Shown: piece by piece, positions 61,449 through 64,000 of the stretch
How positions within the stretch are numbered: position 1 is the stretch's first letter
Layout: every line of letters starts with the position of its first letter
Assembly: GCA_020633995.1 (NCBI GenBank)
Contig: JACKCO010000003.1
Location: 1-64,000 of the forward strand
DNA: 64,000 nt
Direction: 5' to 3'
DNA from: Campylobacterota bacterium
GTDB lineage: Bacteria; Babelota; Babeliae; Babelales; RVW-14
Program-made: the position numbers and the translations under genes
Notes under the pieces: model-generated
What the model was told of the DNA's origin: nothing
The model's input: only the letters and a program-made list of their open reading frames with translations
Databases searched by the model: none

Positions 61449-64000
61449 ATGCAGTTTATTACAGCATATACTAAGCCTATCAGACGTATTTTCAGTTTAT
61501 TTCTTATACTTACCGTGGCTCTGGCACCATCAGTAAAAGCATTAACTATCACCGGTGCATGGTATGGCCTTGAAAATGGCCGCAACGTTGATGTTGCACC
61601 GGCTATGCGAGAAAAATTAAGCCAAGATGGTTACCTCAAATTAAGCAGTGACATGCTTGGGCAACTTAGAAATCGACAAGCCTATTTAGCTGAGATAGGA
61701 CAGGTTAGATCCCCCGATTTCCGAGATCCAGCAGTAGATCAGCATAAAATAACTGCATACCAACTACGCACACCTCGTAATATTGTATTTAACTTTAGAC
61801 ACCCTGATGGGGTCACATCGCACTTAGTTCGACTCCAGGCAATGCCTTCACCAGACCCTCTTACCCCCGAATTAACTCAGGACGAGCTGCGAGCAAAAAA
61901 TTTGCCCGCAGACTTCCCAACTATGTATGCCCCAGAACAAATAGAGGTGGTAAACACCTTTTACTATGGACCAAGTGGACATGGCCCGGCTCTTACCGAA
62001 CGTGTTAGACAAAATGTAAAACAATATGGCTTTTTATACATGCCTAATCCAAAACAAATAACGCAAGACACAGGAACTGACGGACAACTGTTTGGCATAC
62101 ACTTGCGTATGCCCCATGCAAACAATCGCTCAGAAATCATTGATGTTTACGTACACCTTGTGGACAATGAACCTTTCATGTTCTACCCACTTGGTGATTT
62201 ATCATTTTCTCTGCAACCTGCACAAACGCAAGCTCCCGTAGCCTCTGCAGAAGAAGACTCACAAACCGCCGTTGTAAGCGAGCACCCCGTGGGAGAAGAA
62301 CTACGACAAGAAGAAGTTGGATCAACGCTGCCGGGTATCGGCTCTGCGCCACTCCCAGATGACGTCTCTGGTAATTTGAGATTTTTAGCTGGGTGGTTTG
62401 GCGTCGAACAGGGACAAGCCAAACCTATACCTGGGCAAAAACTGATCAATCGAGAAACCTCAATACTTGGTATTACTAACCCAAATCTCAGTCAGTATTT
62501 TGGCTTTGGGCCAACATCGAATCCCAATGAAATACTCGCCTATGCCCTACAAGCAAATGATATAATTTTAAATTTTAGGCTACCAAACGGCTTTACTACT
62601 AACCTTGTCCGTTTAGAAGGTCAAACTACCTCTCGGCCATTTACTCCGACAGCTGATCCTACAACCAAAACATTGCCCTCTGGCTTTCCTGCAATGTACG
62701 CGCCAGCTCCAATACAAATTCTAGGAGCCTATCATGCAGGTAACAATGTCACAGACCAAATAATCAACAATGTACAACAACACGGCTTTATTTTTATGCC
62801 CCAATCTATAAAAGCGACACTTTCAGATCCTGAAGATCGAAAAATTCTTGTCGTTGATCTACGCATGGCAAGTCACACAGATCCAACACAAAATCTTGAT
62901 GTTAGAATATATGCGCATGACGATAAACCCTTCATATTCTACCCATTCTCAGACCACACAACGTTACCTGCAAGCGGTACACCAAAAACATTTTTCTCGG
63001 GCAACTTTAGCATAGAAGCAGCATACCATCGCGATGATTACAACTACCATCAAGGCATCGAATATGATTTTAGTGACCACCCTTGGTTTAACCAACCCGC
63101 GCGATATGGAGAAATGGCAGGCCACAGCGACGTAGCTCCACCACCAAACCCTGGTCACTCTATCCTGTACAGCATCCGAGATATACTTTCCCATCGAGGC
63201 TTTTTAGAATTTCCCGTCAATCTTCAAGGCTCACCAGTCTCACGCTTTAGTAACACGCTAATATCCTGTCACCTGCGCACGACAAATGGGATAGACCTTC
63301 ACCTGAAATTACCTGCGGATATTACTTCTCACCTCGTAAGGCTTGAAGCTCAACAAGCACAAGGTCCATTCGTCGCTGATGTTGATCCTGCAACAATACG
63401 ATATTTACCGGCAGGACTACAAACCGCTATAACAGCACCCGCCGCTATGCAAATCATAAACGCATGGCATGGCACACCACAAAATAACACTGACGTAACA
63501 GCTCAAATAAGAAGCAACTTACAACAAAACGGCTTTCTTTTTGCTCCACAAAGTTTTAAGCAAATTGTTGGAGACAGCGATCAAACACAAAAGTTGGTCA
63601 AAATTACTTTCCGCATGCAAGCCCAAGATCGCTCACAACAAACATTTGATTATACTGCCTATTTTTACGATGATAGACCATTTATGTTTTGCCCAATTAG
63701 CAGTACCATTGGAGGCTTTATAACCGAACGCCCACAAAATCAACAAGTCGTACAACAAGAAGTCGTACAACAAGCAACCCCAGATTTTACGACACCAGGA
63801 CGTGGAGGCATTTCTTTTGACGTAGAGCGAAGAACAAACAATCCAGCAAATATCCAACTCATTTTCTCGACGCAACCACAAGGCCAAGGTGACTCGCTTA
63901 CTGTAACACTTAACCATGATGGAATAATTCAAACTGACCATCAATACCCATCAGCTCAACTTAGCCGCGACACACAACAACACAGAAAAGATGGCTTATT
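61449..64000 (+). CDS. Exported Trp-Tyr-Gly repeat protein, 3-prime end outside the window
   Basis: The frame is open from the ATG at 61449 (AAGGAG seven bases ahead) to the right edge, at least 850 residues, with no stop. A signal peptide (IRRIFSLFLILTVALAPSVKA) is followed by repeats of about 130-170 residues. Odd units read GAWYGLEN-RNVDV ... YQLRTPRNIVFNFRHPDGVTSHLVRL. Even units read YYGPSG-ALTERVRQNVKQYGFLYMP ... GIHLRMP ... FMFYPLGD. At least three pairs are present, each linked by LP(A/S)(D/G)FPxMYAPxxI. The units match residues 350-560 of the preceding protein. They also recall the DUF3395 domain of DnaJC11 (A-YG, GxLxIP, K-L-V-Y), a tentative link. Enzymatic motifs are absent. Confidence 0.85.
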   Translation, partial: MQFITAYTKPIRRIFSLFLILTVALAPSVKALTITGAWYGLENGRNVDVAPAMREKLSQDGYLKLSSDMLGQLRNRQAYLAEIGQVRSPDFRDPAVDQHKITAYQLRTPRNIVFNFRHPDGVTSHLVRLQAMPSPDPLTPELTQDELRAKNLPADFPTMYAPEQIEVVNTFYYGPSGHGPALTERVRQNVKQYGFLYMPNPKQITQDTGTDGQLFGIHLRMPHANNRSEIIDVYVHLVDNEPFMFYPLGDLSFSLQPAQTQAPVASAEEDSQTAVVSEHPVGEELRQEEVGSTLPGIGSAPLPDDVSGNLRFLAGWFGVEQGQAKPIPGQKLINRETSILGITNPNLSQYFGFGPTSNPNEILAYALQANDIILNFRLPNGFTTNLVRLEGQTTSRPFTPTADPTTKTLPSGFPAMYAPAPIQILGAYHAGNNVTDQIINNVQQHGFIFMPQSIKATLSDPEDRKILVVDLRMASHTDPTQNLDVRIYAHDDKPFIFYPFSDHTTLPASGTPKTFFSGNFSIEAAYHRDDYNYHQGIEYDFSDHPWFNQPARYGEMAGHSDVAPPPNPGHSILYSIRDILSHRGFLEFPVNLQGSPVSRFSNTLISCHLRTTNGIDLHLKLPADITSHLVRLEAQQAQGPFVADVDPATIRYLPAGLQTAITAPAAMQIINAWHGTPQNNTDVTAQIRSNLQQNGFLFAPQSFKQIVGDSDQTQKLVKITFRMQAQDRSQQTFDYTAYFYDDRPFMFCPISSTIGGFITERPQNQQVVQQEVVQQATPDFTTPGRGGISFDVERRTNNPANIQLIFSTQPQGQGDSLTVTLNHDGIIQTDHQYPSAQLSRDTQQHRKDGL

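Overview
The window looks like a piece of the chromosome of a small-genome, low-GC, Gram-negative-type bacterium that lives in or on a host cell. My best guess is Candidatus Dependentiae (TM6) or a close relative. The reasons are a normal bacterial core scattered singly between blocks of lineage-specific genes, signal peptides on nearly every unrecognised protein, many ankyrin-repeat proteins, and several domains otherwise best known from eukaryotes (ATAD3-like AAA, tectonin, MIR). The taxon is an inference: no 16S gene is present.

Layout. 1-10.1 kb: PfkB kinase, PilN-like protein, rpsA-ndk, a secreted Cys-rich protein, a membrane-anchored Mn/Fe superoxide dismutase, a DUF2177 membrane protein, an RluD-type pseudouridine synthase and MgtE. 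10.25-10.42 kb: tRNA-Lys(TTT) and tRNA-Glu(TTC). 10.6-14.2 kb: a secreted ankyrin protein, a beta-lactamase-fold serine hydrolase and two unknowns. 14.4-22.4 kb: valS-ybeY-rlmB, a secreted unknown, then ftsQ(like)-ftsA-ftsZ. 22.6-24.8 kb: three consecutive methyltransferase-fold proteins, all with export signals. 24.8-31.4 kb: EamA transporter, a MutY-like glycosylase without its iron-sulphur cysteines, two paralogous secreted ankyrin proteins, pgeF (yfiH) and glyA. 31.5-34.1 kb: a run of small exported or membrane proteins with Gly-zipper or coiled-coil segments. 34.5-36 kb: an exported thioredoxin reductase-thioredoxin fusion.

36-46 kb is the most remarkable block. It holds three AAA+ ATPases whose whole architecture (exported coiled coil, one membrane span, a conserved post-span motif, AAA domain, C-terminal lid) matches mitochondrial ATAD3. 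Two of them sit directly behind paralogous partner proteins of unknown function, so a two-gene module appears to have been duplicated. The same-strand region also holds an exported Hsp20-like protein and a small Lys-rich exported protein. Similar promoter-like sequences precede the first partner gene and the second ATPase.

46-64 kb encodes exported low-complexity and giant proteins: an Arg/Gly-repeat protein behind a strongly folded leader RNA, a 3302-residue ankyrin/tectonin/jelly-roll protein with near-identical internal duplications, a 1212-residue MIR plus ankyrin protein, and an incomplete protein built of the same Trp-Tyr-Gly repeat unit and running off the right edge. These are plausible host-interaction proteins.

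Most genes are on the plus strand. Terminators are unusually clear, long GC-rich palindromes. All family calls come from reading the translations by eye; no database search was possible.
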